Of a DNA stretch of 64,000 nucleotides, positions 1 through 8,756 are shown in pieces (the stretch's first letter is position 1; the number at the start of each line of letters is the position of its first letter). Position numbers and translations under genes: made by a program. The notes below the pieces were generated by a model. It was not told the origin of the DNA. It did not search any database and saw only the letters and a program-made list of their open reading frames with translations. The stretch spans positions 1 through 64,000 of the forward strand of contig NZ_AFRZ01000001.1 of the NCBI RefSeq assembly GCF_000242915.1. Direction: 5' to 3'. Source of the stretch: Sulfurimonas gotlandica GD1 (GTDB lineage: Bacteria > Campylobacterota > Campylobacteria > Campylobacterales > Sulfurimonadaceae).

Positions 1-945
1 AGCTAAATCTTGGAAATCATCTCCAACATCATAAGTATAACTACCATCAGAGTTAAAGACTAAAGTACCTTCATCTTCACCAAGAGTGTCTTCTCCAAGT
101 TCATATCTGATCTCATTACCATCAGCATCTTGACCAACTAACTGACCACTTACTACTACACCATCTTCTATGGCACTATTAGCAGCATCGTCTGCTGTTG
201 GAATGTTGTCATTAAGATTGTTTACATTGATTGAGAGTAGTTGAGTAGTAAAGTTACCCAAAGCGTCTGTCACTGTAACCAATATATTGTATTCATTGTC
301 ACCACCTGTATCAAGTGGATTTTCATAGTCAGGTGCGTCATTAAATCTAAGTACCCCTGTTATAGGGTCGATAGTAAATAGTGCGCTATCTAAACCAGAT
401 ATACTAAATGTTACGGCACTCGTGTCCAATGCTGTTACTGTCATAACCGCATCCGGATCGTTCTCATCAAAAATCACTTCGTTGTCAGACGTAATGACCG
501 GAGGAGTTCCATCTGTTTCTGACACAACACCGAAATTTGTTATACCTTCGCCGTATCTTGTATCATCGGCACCTCTACCAAATCCTAGCAACGATGATTC
601 ATCCATAGGAATTTCTTCTAAGAAAGCGGAACTTCCATCTGGGCCTGCATCACCTGCTGCTGTTTCCATAAAGTCAATGTCGTCTCCAAAATAATTCTCA
701 TTTCCATCAAGTCCTGAGATTACAGAGCCGTCAGCTAAAACTCTAAATATACCATCATAAGCTGTAGCTTCTGGAAGTGCTAAATATTTAATCTGGAAGA
801 GCGCATTTACATCGTCACTATAAATTTGTTCACCTTCATACATTAGCCCCTCATACCCAGTATCGCGAAGATTACCATTAACATCAACAATTTTTACATT
901 CCCGGTAGATACTTCGACTCTACCAATCACTTTTCCAGTAGCCAT
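1..945 (-). CDS. Giant secreted adhesin, N-terminal part (LapA-like), runs off the left edge
   Basis: First 315 codons of a gene continuing beyond base 1. The ATG at 943-945 is preceded by a strong ribosome binding site (acctcc on the plus strand at 951-956). There is no Sec signal peptide. Residues 1-50 (GKVIGRVEVSTGNVKIVD, YEGEQIYSDD) resemble the N-terminal retention module of LapA-type adhesins, which plugs the outer-membrane type I exporter. After an acidic linker, residues about 146-245 look like a cadherin-like domain (FSISGLDSALFTIDP, DYENP). A VCBS-like repeat begins near 255 (DADGNEIRYELGE, NSDGSYTYD). Family knowledge: such proteins are type I secreted surface adhesins for biofilm formation. 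The strongly acidic, calcium-binding-like composition fits. The exporter and the C-terminal signal are not in the window. Confidence 0.8.
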   Translation of the reverse strand, partial: MATGKVIGRVEVSTGNVKIVDVNGNLRDTGYEGLMYEGEQIYSDDVNALFQIKYLALPEATAYDGIFRVLADGSVISGLDGNENYFGDDIDFMETAAGDAGPDGSSAFLEEIPMDESSLLGFGRGADDTRYGEGITNFGVVSETDGTPPVITSDNEVIFDENDPDAVMTVTALDTSAVTFSISGLDSALFTIDPITGVLRFNDAPDYENPLDTGGDNEYNILVTVTDALGNFTTQLLSINVNNLNDNIPTADDAANSAIEDGVVVSGQLVGQDADGNEIRYELGEDTLGEDEGTLVFNSDGSYTYDVGDDFQDLA

Positions 946-970
946 AATACACCTCCATTATTAAGTATAC

Positions 971-1059
971 TTATATAATAACATGGATTTTGAGGATTGT
1001 ATATAGTACTTCAGTATTAATTTAGCACTAATTACGTTATATTACAGTACTTTCGTATT
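971..1059. promoter_or_regulatory. Divergent promoter region with a spaced direct repeat upstream of the adhesin
   Basis: The 148-bp gap between the adhesin (minus) and the small membrane protein (plus) holds two near-identical copies of agtactt-N2-3-gtatt, at 1005-1018 and 1046-1059. They start 41 bp apart, about four helical turns. A TATTAT-like -10 for the adhesin lies around 975-980 (minus strand). Two copies on the same DNA face suggest a regulator binding site. The regulator is unknown. Confidence 0.4.
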
Positions 1060-1093
1060 GGTATTTATTTAATTATTATTGTAGAATATAATT

Positions 1094-1486
1094 ATGATAA
1101 CTGAAGTTGCTATGAATTACATTTTACTATTCGTTTTTCTCGAAATTTACGAGATAAGTTGGCAAAAAGCTCCAAGCATAATGGGCATGCTTATTCGTAT
1201 GCACAGATACTATTCTAAGAGCATATTTCTATTTTTAATTATGCAGCCAACATTCTACTTCGCCATAGGTTTTGCGATGCTCACAGATTATAGTATCAGT
1301 GCTATGATTTTACTCTTTATAAAAACAGCAGACATCGCTACTAAGATTTTACTTATAGAGCAGGTATTTAAAAAGAGAGAGTTGACTCAGGAGTTGAGTC
1401 TTGTTTTGCTAGCGCCCATAAACAATTTTTTACCATATATGGGTTTAGTTCTTTATCCTGCACTTATTGTCTTGAGCTTAAATTAG
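1094..1486 (+). CDS. Small multi-pass membrane protein of unknown function
   Basis: A 130-residue protein of about four hydrophobic segments (residues about 5-18, 45-62, 66-85, 105-128) joined by short basic loops (LIRMHRYYSK, VFKKREL). I do not recognise a named family. It stands alone, divergent from the adhesin and convergent with the coiled-coil membrane protein downstream. A TATAAT box at 1087-1092 lies immediately before the first ATG (1094). If that box is the promoter, the true start may be the in-frame ATG at 1112, giving 124 residues. Real gene likely, function open. Confidence 0.6.
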   Translation: MITEVAMNYILLFVFLEIYEISWQKAPSIMGMLIRMHRYYSKSIFLFLIMQPTFYFAIGFAMLTDYSISAMILLFIKTADIATKILLIEQVFKKRELTQELSLVLLAPINNFLPYMGLVLYPALIVLSLN

Positions 1487-1493
1487 TATATTG

Positions 1494-2738
1494 CTACTTT
1501 AAGTCTGTATATCCCTTTTGAAGCTGTGCTTTTTTTGCTAGTATCTGAACACTCTTCGTGATATCATCAGATGCTATGTGATAGTGCTCATGAAGTTTTG
1601 CTAAAGAGTCATCTATCCTTTTTGTTAGTGTTACTATCAGAGCTTCCATCTGCTCTTTTACACTGTCTATCTCAGACTCTTTTTTTGAATTGAGCTTATA
1701 AGAAATACTACTTAATTCTGACTGAGCTTTTACATAATCAGCTTTGATAACTTCTATCTCACCTACTAAGTCTCTAATAGTAGAATAAATGTCGTGCAGT
1801 CCGCTGTTTTGGCGCTCTAGCTCATTCATTTTTTTAGATGAAAGAAGCATCTGCTTCATAATCATCTCACTCTGTTCACGAATAGCACCCAGTCTATTTT
1901 CGCTCTCATATAGAGATGTACTAACTCCCTCTGTATGAGACTTCAGAGACAGAATTTGATTTTCAAAAGTTTTTGTTACACCAGAGAGCTGTTCTAGAGT
2001 ATGTCTTGTAATTGTTTTTGCGATATCCTCAGATATAGACTTCATACCATTTAGATTCTCTTTTAACTCATCTATGTCCTCTGACATATCAAATCTACTG
2101 GCTACTGCTTTTTCAAGTGTAGTTTTTATTTGGTTATAGTGGTCCTGTTCTGCAACTCTTAGTATATCTATGTGCTTGTGAACAACATTATCAAGTTCTG
2201 GAAGTTGAACGTTTGTAAAGTCTTCAAATGCTTTTGAGACTCCATTGTGCCAACCATCCATATCATCAAATTTTTCTAAAAATTTACTTTGATTAAGTTC
2301 AATAGCATTCAGAGCTTTGATATCGTGTTTAAACTTCTCTCGCATTTCTTCTTGAGATTGTCTATCCTCTTGTTGAGAAAGAATCATACGACCTTCTAAT
2401 TCGCCCATAAACTCTTTTAACTCACTTACCTGAGTTGTGATTACTCTTGCAAACTCATCATGTGTTCTTGCAGTTTGAGTCTGTTGTGTCTGATGTAATA
2501 TGTTCATAACTATATATAGCAGCATAGCTACAAGAAGCGGTAAAAAAGACTCTCTTAGAAGTAAAATTGCATCAGTGATATCTGGATGGATAATAAAGTG
2601 AACAACACTACTAATAGTACCTATTCCTATCATAAGCGGTGCGTAGTTTATCTTGTTTGGTTGTTTTAGTATAGATATCTGTCTTAAAAAGAGAATCCCC
2701 ATAAATGCGAAGGCTAGGAGTAAGTCACTATCAAACAC
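1494..2738 (-). CDS. Membrane-anchored coiled-coil protein, unknown function
   Basis: A 414-residue protein with three hydrophobic helices at the N-terminus (about residues 5-20, 33-52, 66-84). A long charged, heptad-rich cytoplasmic region runs from about 90 to the end (ELKEFMGELEGRM, IKADYVKAQSELSSI). The layout resembles membrane-tethered filament or scaffold proteins such as RmuC-like or chemoreceptor-like coiled coils, but no signalling hairpin or nuclease motif is visible. It is the last gene of the leftward run. Its stop faces the stop of the small membrane protein across 7 bases, with a weak hairpin around 1477-1503. Function not assigned. Confidence 0.6.
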   Translation of the reverse strand: MFDSDLLLAFAFMGILFLRQISILKQPNKINYAPLMIGIGTISSVVHFIIHPDITDAILLLRESFLPLLVAMLLYIVMNILHQTQQTQTARTHDEFARVITTQVSELKEFMGELEGRMILSQQEDRQSQEEMREKFKHDIKALNAIELNQSKFLEKFDDMDGWHNGVSKAFEDFTNVQLPELDNVVHKHIDILRVAEQDHYNQIKTTLEKAVASRFDMSEDIDELKENLNGMKSISEDIAKTITRHTLEQLSGVTKTFENQILSLKSHTEGVSTSLYESENRLGAIREQSEMIMKQMLLSSKKMNELERQNSGLHDIYSTIRDLVGEIEVIKADYVKAQSELSSISYKLNSKKESEIDSVKEQMEALIVTLTKRIDDSLAKLHEHYHIASDDITKSVQILAKKAQLQKGYTDLK

Positions 2739-2782
2739 TGTTGTCCCCTTTAGATAATTTATAGTTATTTTATCATATAAAT

Positions 2783-3412
2783 TTATAAAACGATGTCTAA
2801 TATCTCTTTTGGCTCAAAAACTACAATATCATGCTTAGCTTCCGGTGTAAAACCCCAAGTAGCAAACATAGAACTTATTCCTGCATTTTTAGCACTTAAC
2901 ATATCTTTTGAGTTGTCTCCAACCATCCAAGCCTCATCTTTAGTTCTATCAAAACCGTAGTGATTAAGTATCTCATGTAGCATCTGTGGGTCTGGTTTAG
3001 AAACTCTAACCTGATCAGCACCTATTATGAGATCAAACATCTCATCAACTCCAAGGTGCTTTAACATTCTAGATGCAAAAGGTGTAGGTGCATTTGTAGC
3101 AACAGAGACTTTGACTCCAGATGCAACCAGTTTTTCAAGAGTCTCTTTTACACCATCGTAAAGATATGGATTTTGAGTACACTGAAGAGCATAGTGGATT
3201 TCAAAAACATCTCTATCTTTGTCATGATAAAGCTCAGTACCATAAAACATTTTGGGAAGATTTCTCACTTCCATATTTATTGCCTCAACTACAAACTCTT
3301 CAGTTAAAGGAGGAAGATTATAGTGCAAGTCTCTTATGTAGTTTATAGAGATTGTTATATCTTTTTTAGAATCTAAAAGCGTTCCATCCATATCAAAAAT
3401 AACTACTTTCAT
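2783..3412 (-). CDS. HAD-superfamily hydrolase, phosphoglycolate phosphatase-like
   Basis: Has the HAD signature motifs: FDMDGTLLDS near residue 5 (nucleophile Asp and acid/base Asp), an SVATNAP motif II, the motif III lysine in SKPDP, and a C-terminal GDNSKDMLSAKNAG acidic pair. The alpha-helical cap after motif I marks subclass I, as in phosphoglycolate phosphatase and nucleotide phosphatases; the substrate cannot be read from sequence. The reading frame could open at GTG 3424. The ATG at 3412 is preferred because AGGTGAAAGAG sits correctly upstream of it. It directly follows the exported protein and the ferrochelatase gene, probably in one transcript. Confidence 0.8.
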   Translation of the reverse strand: MKVVIFDMDGTLLDSKKDITISINYIRDLHYNLPPLTEEFVVEAINMEVRNLPKMFYGTELYHDKDRDVFEIHYALQCTQNPYLYDGVKETLEKLVASGVKVSVATNAPTPFASRMLKHLGVDEMFDLIIGADQVRVSKPDPQMLHEILNHYGFDRTKDEAWMVGDNSKDMLSAKNAGISSMFATWGFTPEAKHDIVVFEPKEILDIVL

Positions 3413-3424
3413 TTGCTCTTTCAC

Positions 3425-3865
3425 CTAGTAAATTCCTCTTCTGTTTATTGGTCTACCAATACCTCTATACGGCATAGTATTATAATAAGATTCGTTTTCT
3501 TCATCCTGTCTGATAAAAGGGGTGGTTTTTGAGCTATTAACATCTTTATTTATAGTTGCTTTATCTATATATGATTTGTCTTTACTAGATGCCATTAGAG
3601 TTATAGGTCCTCTGTTGTATTCACCTTCAGTCACTGTAATGCTTCCCTCAAGATCAACTTTACCTATGAAAGTTATGTTCACATCTGTTGCGTTTATTGT
3701 CTTCCACTTTATCTTATATAGCTGCTTATCGTCTTTAACAACACTCACAGAATCAAAGACAACAATTTCAGGATTATTACCTTTTGGCATCTCAAATTTT
3801 GGAAGTTCATAAGCACTTAGAGAGAGTGAAAAAAGAGCTAAAAAAACTAATCTTATCAACATCAT
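3425..3865 (-). CDS. Exported protein of unknown function
   Basis: A 146-residue protein with a clear signal peptide (residues 1-18, IRLVFLALFSLSLSAYE). The mature part has a beta-rich stretch (YKIKWKTINATDVNITFIGKV, TVTEGEYNRGP) resembling an immunoglobulin-like fold, and an Arg-rich tail (GIGRPINRRGIY). No family recognised. It begins 4 bases after the ferrochelatase stop and ends where the HAD hydrolase gene begins, so it is probably co-transcribed with both. Confidence 0.6.
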   Translation of the reverse strand: MMLIRLVFLALFSLSLSAYELPKFEMPKGNNPEIVVFDSVSVVKDDKQLYKIKWKTINATDVNITFIGKVDLEGSITVTEGEYNRGPITLMASSKDKSYIDKATINKDVNSSKTTPFIRQDEENESYYNTMPYRGIGRPINRRGIY

Positions 3866-3869
3866 CAGA

Positions 3870-4826
3870 CTACTTCATCTTCTTATAAATTTCTTCTAAA
3901 GCATCTACAAAAAGTTCACTATCATTTGGACATCTACAAACTCTGTATTCTTTAAATCCAAGTTCCTCAGCTATCTCTCTATACTCAATTTCCAGTTCAA
4001 AATCTGTCTCAGAGTTATCTATTGTAAAAGCTATCGGGAAGATTATTACTCCCCTGTTTCTAACAGTTTTGAGCTTATCTTCTAGAGATGGCTTCAACCA
4101 CTCCATAGGTCCTACTTTTGACTGATAAGCCAGATGCGACTCATGGAAGTTCATTTTTTCATCTGAGAGCATCTGCTTTAAAATAGCTACATGCTTCTCA
4201 ACATGACGCTGGTAAACATCTCCAGCATCTACTATCTTTTGAGGAAGTCCGTGAGCTGAGAAAATAATATCAAAATCTTCATACTTGGCCTCAGCGACCT
4301 GTTCTTTAATTCTATGGATTATCGCTTTATTATAAGTTTCATTTTCAAAAAAATGTTTTGTCTCTACAAGAATAGCATCTTCACCTATATCGTGATAACA
4401 CTCTTCAAAATCTTCTAATGATGATTTTGTTGTAGTAGTTGAGAACTGAGGATAAAGAGGAATCAGGTATATTTTTTCAACATTTTCTTTGTTGATTTTC
4501 TCTATTACTTCTGACGCAAAAGGCGGAGTATATCTCATTACAAAGTCAACCATAACATCTTCGCCAAGTCTTGTCTGAAGTTTTTCAACTAAGCTTTTTG
4601 TATGTCCTACTATAGGTGATTTTCCACCTATTTGTCTGTAAATGTCTTGCGAACTTTCTGTTCTTGTAAAAGTAATCATACCACCAACAAATTTTCTTAA
4701 AAGGTCGCTTTTCATTGTCAATATATTCTTATCAGCGAACATATTCTTCAAAAACATCTCAACTTCTTCTAAGTTGTTTGGTCCACCCATATTTAATAAT
4801 ATAACTGCTTCTTTACGACTCGGCAT
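3870..4826 (-). CDS. hemH: Ferrochelatase
   Basis: Inserts ferrous iron into protoporphyrin IX, the last step of haem synthesis. The 318-residue length is normal for bacterial HemH. Visible hallmarks are LLNMGGP at the N-terminus, the catalytic histidine in FSAHGLPQ (residue 192), and the acidic FELEIEYREIAEELG segment near the C-terminus, where the conserved Glu and Asp residues sit. A GGGAGGC ribosome binding site precedes the ATG. It heads a short leftward operon with the exported protein and the HAD hydrolase. The nearby ccsBA and many c-type cytochromes in this window explain the haem demand. Confidence 0.95.
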   Translation of the reverse strand: MPSRKEAVILLNMGGPNNLEEVEMFLKNMFADKNILTMKSDLLRKFVGGMITFTRTESSQDIYRQIGGKSPIVGHTKSLVEKLQTRLGEDVMVDFVMRYTPPFASEVIEKINKENVEKIYLIPLYPQFSTTTTKSSLEDFEECYHDIGEDAILVETKHFFENETYNKAIIHRIKEQVAEAKYEDFDIIFSAHGLPQKIVDAGDVYQRHVEKHVAILKQMLSDEKMNFHESHLAYQSKVGPMEWLKPSLEDKLKTVRNRGVIIFPIAFTIDNSETDFELEIEYREIAEELGFKEYRVCRCPNDSELFVDALEEIYKKMK

Positions 4827-4862
4827 TTAGTGCCTCCCTGCATTGAGCTTTAACTCTTATTT

Positions 4863-5567
4863 TCAACTGTTTTCCTCTTTAACTCTCAAACTTATTTCAT
4901 AAACCAACTGCTGTAATGGTAGCATCTCTTCATAGATTTTATAGAGCGTATCTATGAGTTTATCACCATTTACTATAAGCTTAGGGTCTAAAATTTTATA
5001 TGTAGCCATACCTTTGTAGAGGCTCAAGTGAGCATCTGACATCTCTGCACTAAATCCTCTAGGATATCTTTTGTAACCCTTTTCTATGGTCTTGTAACCC
5101 TTACTTTCAAGAGTGTCTAAAACTTCTGCAAGCTTTGCTCTTCTCTTATCATCTAAAATGAACTCTCTGTAAGCATCTAACATGGGTTTTTCAAACCATC
5201 TGACACCAACAGCTACAAATAGTTCATCCGGAGAGAAGTGAAGATAAAAAGATGAATTTTGCATTCTACTGCCGTTACCCTGCCAGAAGATAATCCCGAT
5301 GCGGTGTTTCAAAGGAACTTTAATAGCACCCATTCGACGAGTGTCTCTGTAGATGCGAAAAAGAGATTTGTTTATTTTAGGAGAGAAGGTGATAGTAGGT
5401 TCAAGAGCCATCAGATGCTCACCAAACTCTTCAACGAAAGCTCGTGAAGGGTTTAGTATGTTTTGCTCATATTCTGATCTGTGCTCTTCAAACCACTCTT
5501 TATCATTGTTTTGACGAATGGATTCTAAAAAGGGGAGTGTATCTTTACTAAATCCCTTAAATTCCAT
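4863..5567 (-). CDS. DUF2461 family protein
   Basis: A 234-residue protein matching the DUF2461/TIGR02453 family: FLESIRQNNDKEWFEEHRSEYE at the start, FRIYRDTRR in the middle, then a conserved YLHFSPDELFVAVGVRWFE segment. The family is widespread and its biochemical role is not established. The gene starts 8 bases after the ccsBA stop and probably shares its transcript; hemH follows 37 bases later. No signal peptide or membrane segment is seen, so it is likely cytoplasmic. Confidence 0.8.
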   Translation of the reverse strand: MEFKGFSKDTLPFLESIRQNNDKEWFEEHRSEYEQNILNPSRAFVEEFGEHLMALEPTITFSPKINKSLFRIYRDTRRMGAIKVPLKHRIGIIFWQGNGSRMQNSSFYLHFSPDELFVAVGVRWFEKPMLDAYREFILDDKRRAKLAEVLDTLESKGYKTIEKGYKRYPRGFSAEMSDAHLSLYKGMATYKILDPKLIVNGDKLIDTLYKIYEEMLPLQQLVYEISLRVKEENS

Positions 5568-5575
5568 ATATAGAC

Positions 5576-8500
5576 CTATGCTAACTTTCTGTTTCTAAAC
5601 GCAAGTGCGACTAATACAAAGATTATCGCATAAGTTATAGGAACAAAATCAGGAACAGGAACAGGATCACCCTTAGCGTATGAGTGAAGTCCTGCAAGAT
5701 AGTAGTTTACCCCGAAGTAAGTCATGATTACAGAAGTATAAGCCATTAATGAAATAACTGCAAAGTTAAACTCGCTGTAGATAGACTTAATAAATCTAAG
5801 GTGCACAACAACTGCATAAACTAAGATAGTTACAAGTGCCCAAGTCTCTTTTGGATCCCAGCCCCAGTATCTACCCCAAGACTCATTTGCCCAAACACCG
5901 CCTAGGAAGTTTCCTATAGTAAGCAGCATAAGACCAACCATAAGAGCCATTTCATTTATAGAGTTTAACTCTTTTATAGATAAGGTAATGTGTTTAGAGT
6001 TTTTATCAGTTTTAAGTATAAAAAGCAGTACTGACACAAAACCAAGTAAAGCTCCAAGCCCTAAAAAACCATAACTGGCAGTAATTACTGCAACGTGAAT
6101 ACTTAACCAGTATGAGTTAAGAACAGGAACAAGATTTGTAACCTGTGGATCCATCCAGTTTAGGTGTGCAACAAATAGAATAAGACCTGCTAAAACAGCT
6201 GTTGATGCCATAGTCATAGATGAGCGTTTTGAGAAGATAAAACCTGCTAAAACTGTTGCCCAACCGATGTAGATCATAGACTCGTAACCATTTGACCAAG
6301 GGGCATGACCTGAGATATACCATCTAAGTCCTAAACCAAAAGTATGTGCAACAAAAAACACAACTAAAAGGCCAAGTGTGACTTTAGAGAAAATTGCTAT
6401 ATTAAAAGCTGGTTTAAGTATTTTTACAAAACTTAAAATTAAAAGTATAAACCCAAGTAGAAGATAAAAAGGATAAAGTGTTTCAAAGATATATGCTTTG
6501 TTGTAAAACATCTCTGCTTTAATTCTATTTTTGCTTGGATAAACATCTGCGCCATAAAATTTTTGATACTCTGCTAATTTAGTGACTGCTGTATTCGCAT
6601 CAGCCCAGTTACCATTTGCTAATGCATCATCAATAGAAGTAAAATACTTAACTGCAACACCTCTTAGTCGCTCAGCATTTTCAGGAGAAAATGTCTGAAG
6701 TGCTTCTATTGTCGGATACCACTTGTTGTTTGCATCATTTGGCTTTGGCCACATTTTCATCAACGCACCGGTATAAACAGAGTAAGCTATATTTACTCTC
6801 TCATCAACTTTTAAAATAGCTTTATCAAGCATATTTCTGTGTTTTGGTTCCTTACGAACTGCAGCATCTACAAGTTCAGCCAGCTTATATCCATTCATAT
6901 TAGAAGGATCACTAAAAAACTGTGCAAATGAAGCATATTTAGCATCTGAAACAGTACCTATTAGCTTATTAACTTCAGGGTTTTTTGTATAGATAATTTT
7001 AATATCACGATATGCATCAGGCTTAACCATCATTCCAAGAATAACTTGGTTTGAGTCTAGTTTGTAGTCACCGATTTTAACACTTGCACCTCTATGTATT
7101 TTAGCTAATATCTCAGTTGAGAGAGTATCCATCGGTTTCATTCTACCACCGCTGTCTTGGATAACCAACTCACCAAATTTCTCAGCATGGTCTTTATCAA
7201 AAGAAATAATTGTTTTGATAGTAGGATTTAAATCCTCTGCATACGATGGTGTTAAACTAAGAACCAGACCTAAAGCAATGATAGCACCGACAGCCTTTTC
7301 ATCAGCAGCTTTTTTCGCTCTTTTTGCTAGCTGTGCAAATCTATTTGATTTTGAAAAAAGAGACCACATCATCCCTAAAGTTAAAAGAAAATAACCTATA
7401 TATGTCGGTAAAGTACCAGGGTCATTATTTACAGAAAGAATTGTTCCTTTTTCATCTTGATCATAAGATGATTGGAAAAATCTATATCCACGGTGTTCTA
7501 AAATATTATTCATAAAAATTCTATAAGGCATTTCAATATTTTGCTCTTTATCTATTAAAATAACTTCACTAGCATAAGATGCAGGACTCATTGAGCCTGG
7601 ATATCTGTCTAGTTGAAATTCTTTTAGTTTGATTTCAAAAGGCAGTTGAAGTTTTTTAGAACCATATGAGAGATGAACGTCAACACCATTGACTTCGTTA
7701 TGATACTCTTTTGCCATTCTTCCCGACTGTCCAAAGATTAGAACATCTCTTGAAATATCATCAACTGTAATCTTAAAACGAAGTCCATCATAACCAGGTC
7801 TTTGTGGAGATGCATTTGGATTTGTAACAATCTTTTTTGAAGCATGTGGGTAAAAAGTTCTAAGAACAAATCCACCACCTGCTGTACTAAAAAGAGTTCT
7901 TATAGTAAAAGGTTGTTTTGCGCTTGCTTCTAGTGTTCCTTTTGACTGATCATCCATTTTTAAGTATGAGAGAGTCATAGGGTGATTCATAAAAAATTTG
8001 TCATCTTCAACAAAAAGAGAAACAACCATTTTGTCAAACTTTTTACCTGAGTTAAAGTCTAAAACAAAATTATCACTCTCATAAAACTCACCTTCACTAA
8101 GTGAAACAGGTTCACCCTTCCCTGACCCAGTAACCATCATAGAAGCCATAGGAATACCTGTTTTGTCTTCTACTGTCGTCTCAACTGCATCTGGAATATA
8201 CTCTATCATCTCAACATTTACTTTCTTGCCTTCTATCTCTAAAGAACTAGATAAGCTGTTTGTACTTTTTTTAGAAAGATATAGTGTCTGGGATGTAATT
8301 TCATGTTTAGAACCTACTTTAGCATCAACTGTAAAGTATGTATCTGAACTTGTCATTGTCGAAGAGCTTGCACCCTCACGAATATGCATAGTTCCTTCGT
8401 AACCAACATATCTAGTAATAGAAGCACCAATTATTATTATTATAAATGCAACGTGAAAAATAAATATAGGAGCCTTTTTAAATGTATACATTTTGTATTT

Positions 8501-8698
8501 ATATATATTTAAAATAAGGTTTATTGTTAAAAGCCCCATCAGAACTTCAAACCATCTCGCGTTATATATATCAGCCTTAGCTGTAATAGTTCCATAATCG
8601 TTCTCTACAAATGTAGCATAACCGATTGCAAATGCAAAGATTGACATCAAAACTGCCATAGTTTTCATGGAGTTTAGAATTGATAATAGTTGTTTCAT
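5576..8698 (-). CDS. ccsBA: Cytochrome c synthase CcsBA (fused ResB/ResC, system II)
   Basis: A 1040-residue fusion of the two system II cytochrome c biogenesis proteins, as known from Helicobacter and other Campylobacterota. It moves haem outward and ligates it to CXXCH motifs in the periplasm. The N-terminal half (ResB/CcsB) has several membrane helices and a large periplasmic domain. The C-terminal half (ResC/CcsA) carries the tryptophan-rich haem motif WGRYWGWDPKETWAL plus membrane-flanking histidines (HTFGLGLRWYISGH, SIHVAVI). The frame extends to 8734, but ATG 8698 has a well-placed AAAGG and begins the expected MKQLLSIL sequence. Client proteins here include SoxX, SoxA, Cti and two small cytochromes. 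Confidence 0.95.
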   Translation of the reverse strand: MKQLLSILNSMKTMAVLMSIFAFAIGYATFVENDYGTITAKADIYNARWFEVLMGLLTINLILNIYKYKMYTFKKAPIFIFHVAFIIIIIGASITRYVGYEGTMHIREGASSSTMTSSDTYFTVDAKVGSKHEITSQTLYLSKKSTNSLSSSLEIEGKKVNVEMIEYIPDAVETTVEDKTGIPMASMMVTGSGKGEPVSLSEGEFYESDNFVLDFNSGKKFDKMVVSLFVEDDKFFMNHPMTLSYLKMDDQSKGTLEASAKQPFTIRTLFSTAGGGFVLRTFYPHASKKIVTNPNASPQRPGYDGLRFKITVDDISRDVLIFGQSGRMAKEYHNEVNGVDVHLSYGSKKLQLPFEIKLKEFQLDRYPGSMSPASYASEVILIDKEQNIEMPYRIFMNNILEHRGYRFFQSSYDQDEKGTILSVNNDPGTLPTYIGYFLLTLGMMWSLFSKSNRFAQLAKRAKKAADEKAVGAIIALGLVLSLTPSYAEDLNPTIKTIISFDKDHAEKFGELVIQDSGGRMKPMDTLSTEILAKIHRGASVKIGDYKLDSNQVILGMMVKPDAYRDIKIIYTKNPEVNKLIGTVSDAKYASFAQFFSDPSNMNGYKLAELVDAAVRKEPKHRNMLDKAILKVDERVNIAYSVYTGALMKMWPKPNDANNKWYPTIEALQTFSPENAERLRGVAVKYFTSIDDALANGNWADANTAVTKLAEYQKFYGADVYPSKNRIKAEMFYNKAYIFETLYPFYLLLGFILLILSFVKILKPAFNIAIFSKVTLGLLVVFFVAHTFGLGLRWYISGHAPWSNGYESMIYIGWATVLAGFIFSKRSSMTMASTAVLAGLILFVAHLNWMDPQVTNLVPVLNSYWLSIHVAVITASYGFLGLGALLGFVSVLLFILKTDKNSKHITLSIKELNSINEMALMVGLMLLTIGNFLGGVWANESWGRYWGWDPKETWALVTILVYAVVVHLRFIKSIYSEFNFAVISLMAYTSVIMTYFGVNYYLAGLHSYAKGDPVPVPDFVPITYAIIFVLVALAFRNRKLA

Positions 8699-8756
8699 TA
8701 TTAGCCTTTCATATAAAAAGGACATTCTAATCAAAATAAGCTAATAGAGGCTTAAT

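Noticed and set aside
422-694. Open frame on the plus strand inside the adhesin region
   Set aside because: It is the antisense shadow of the adhesin coding strand, with no ribosome binding site and low-complexity Ser-rich translation.
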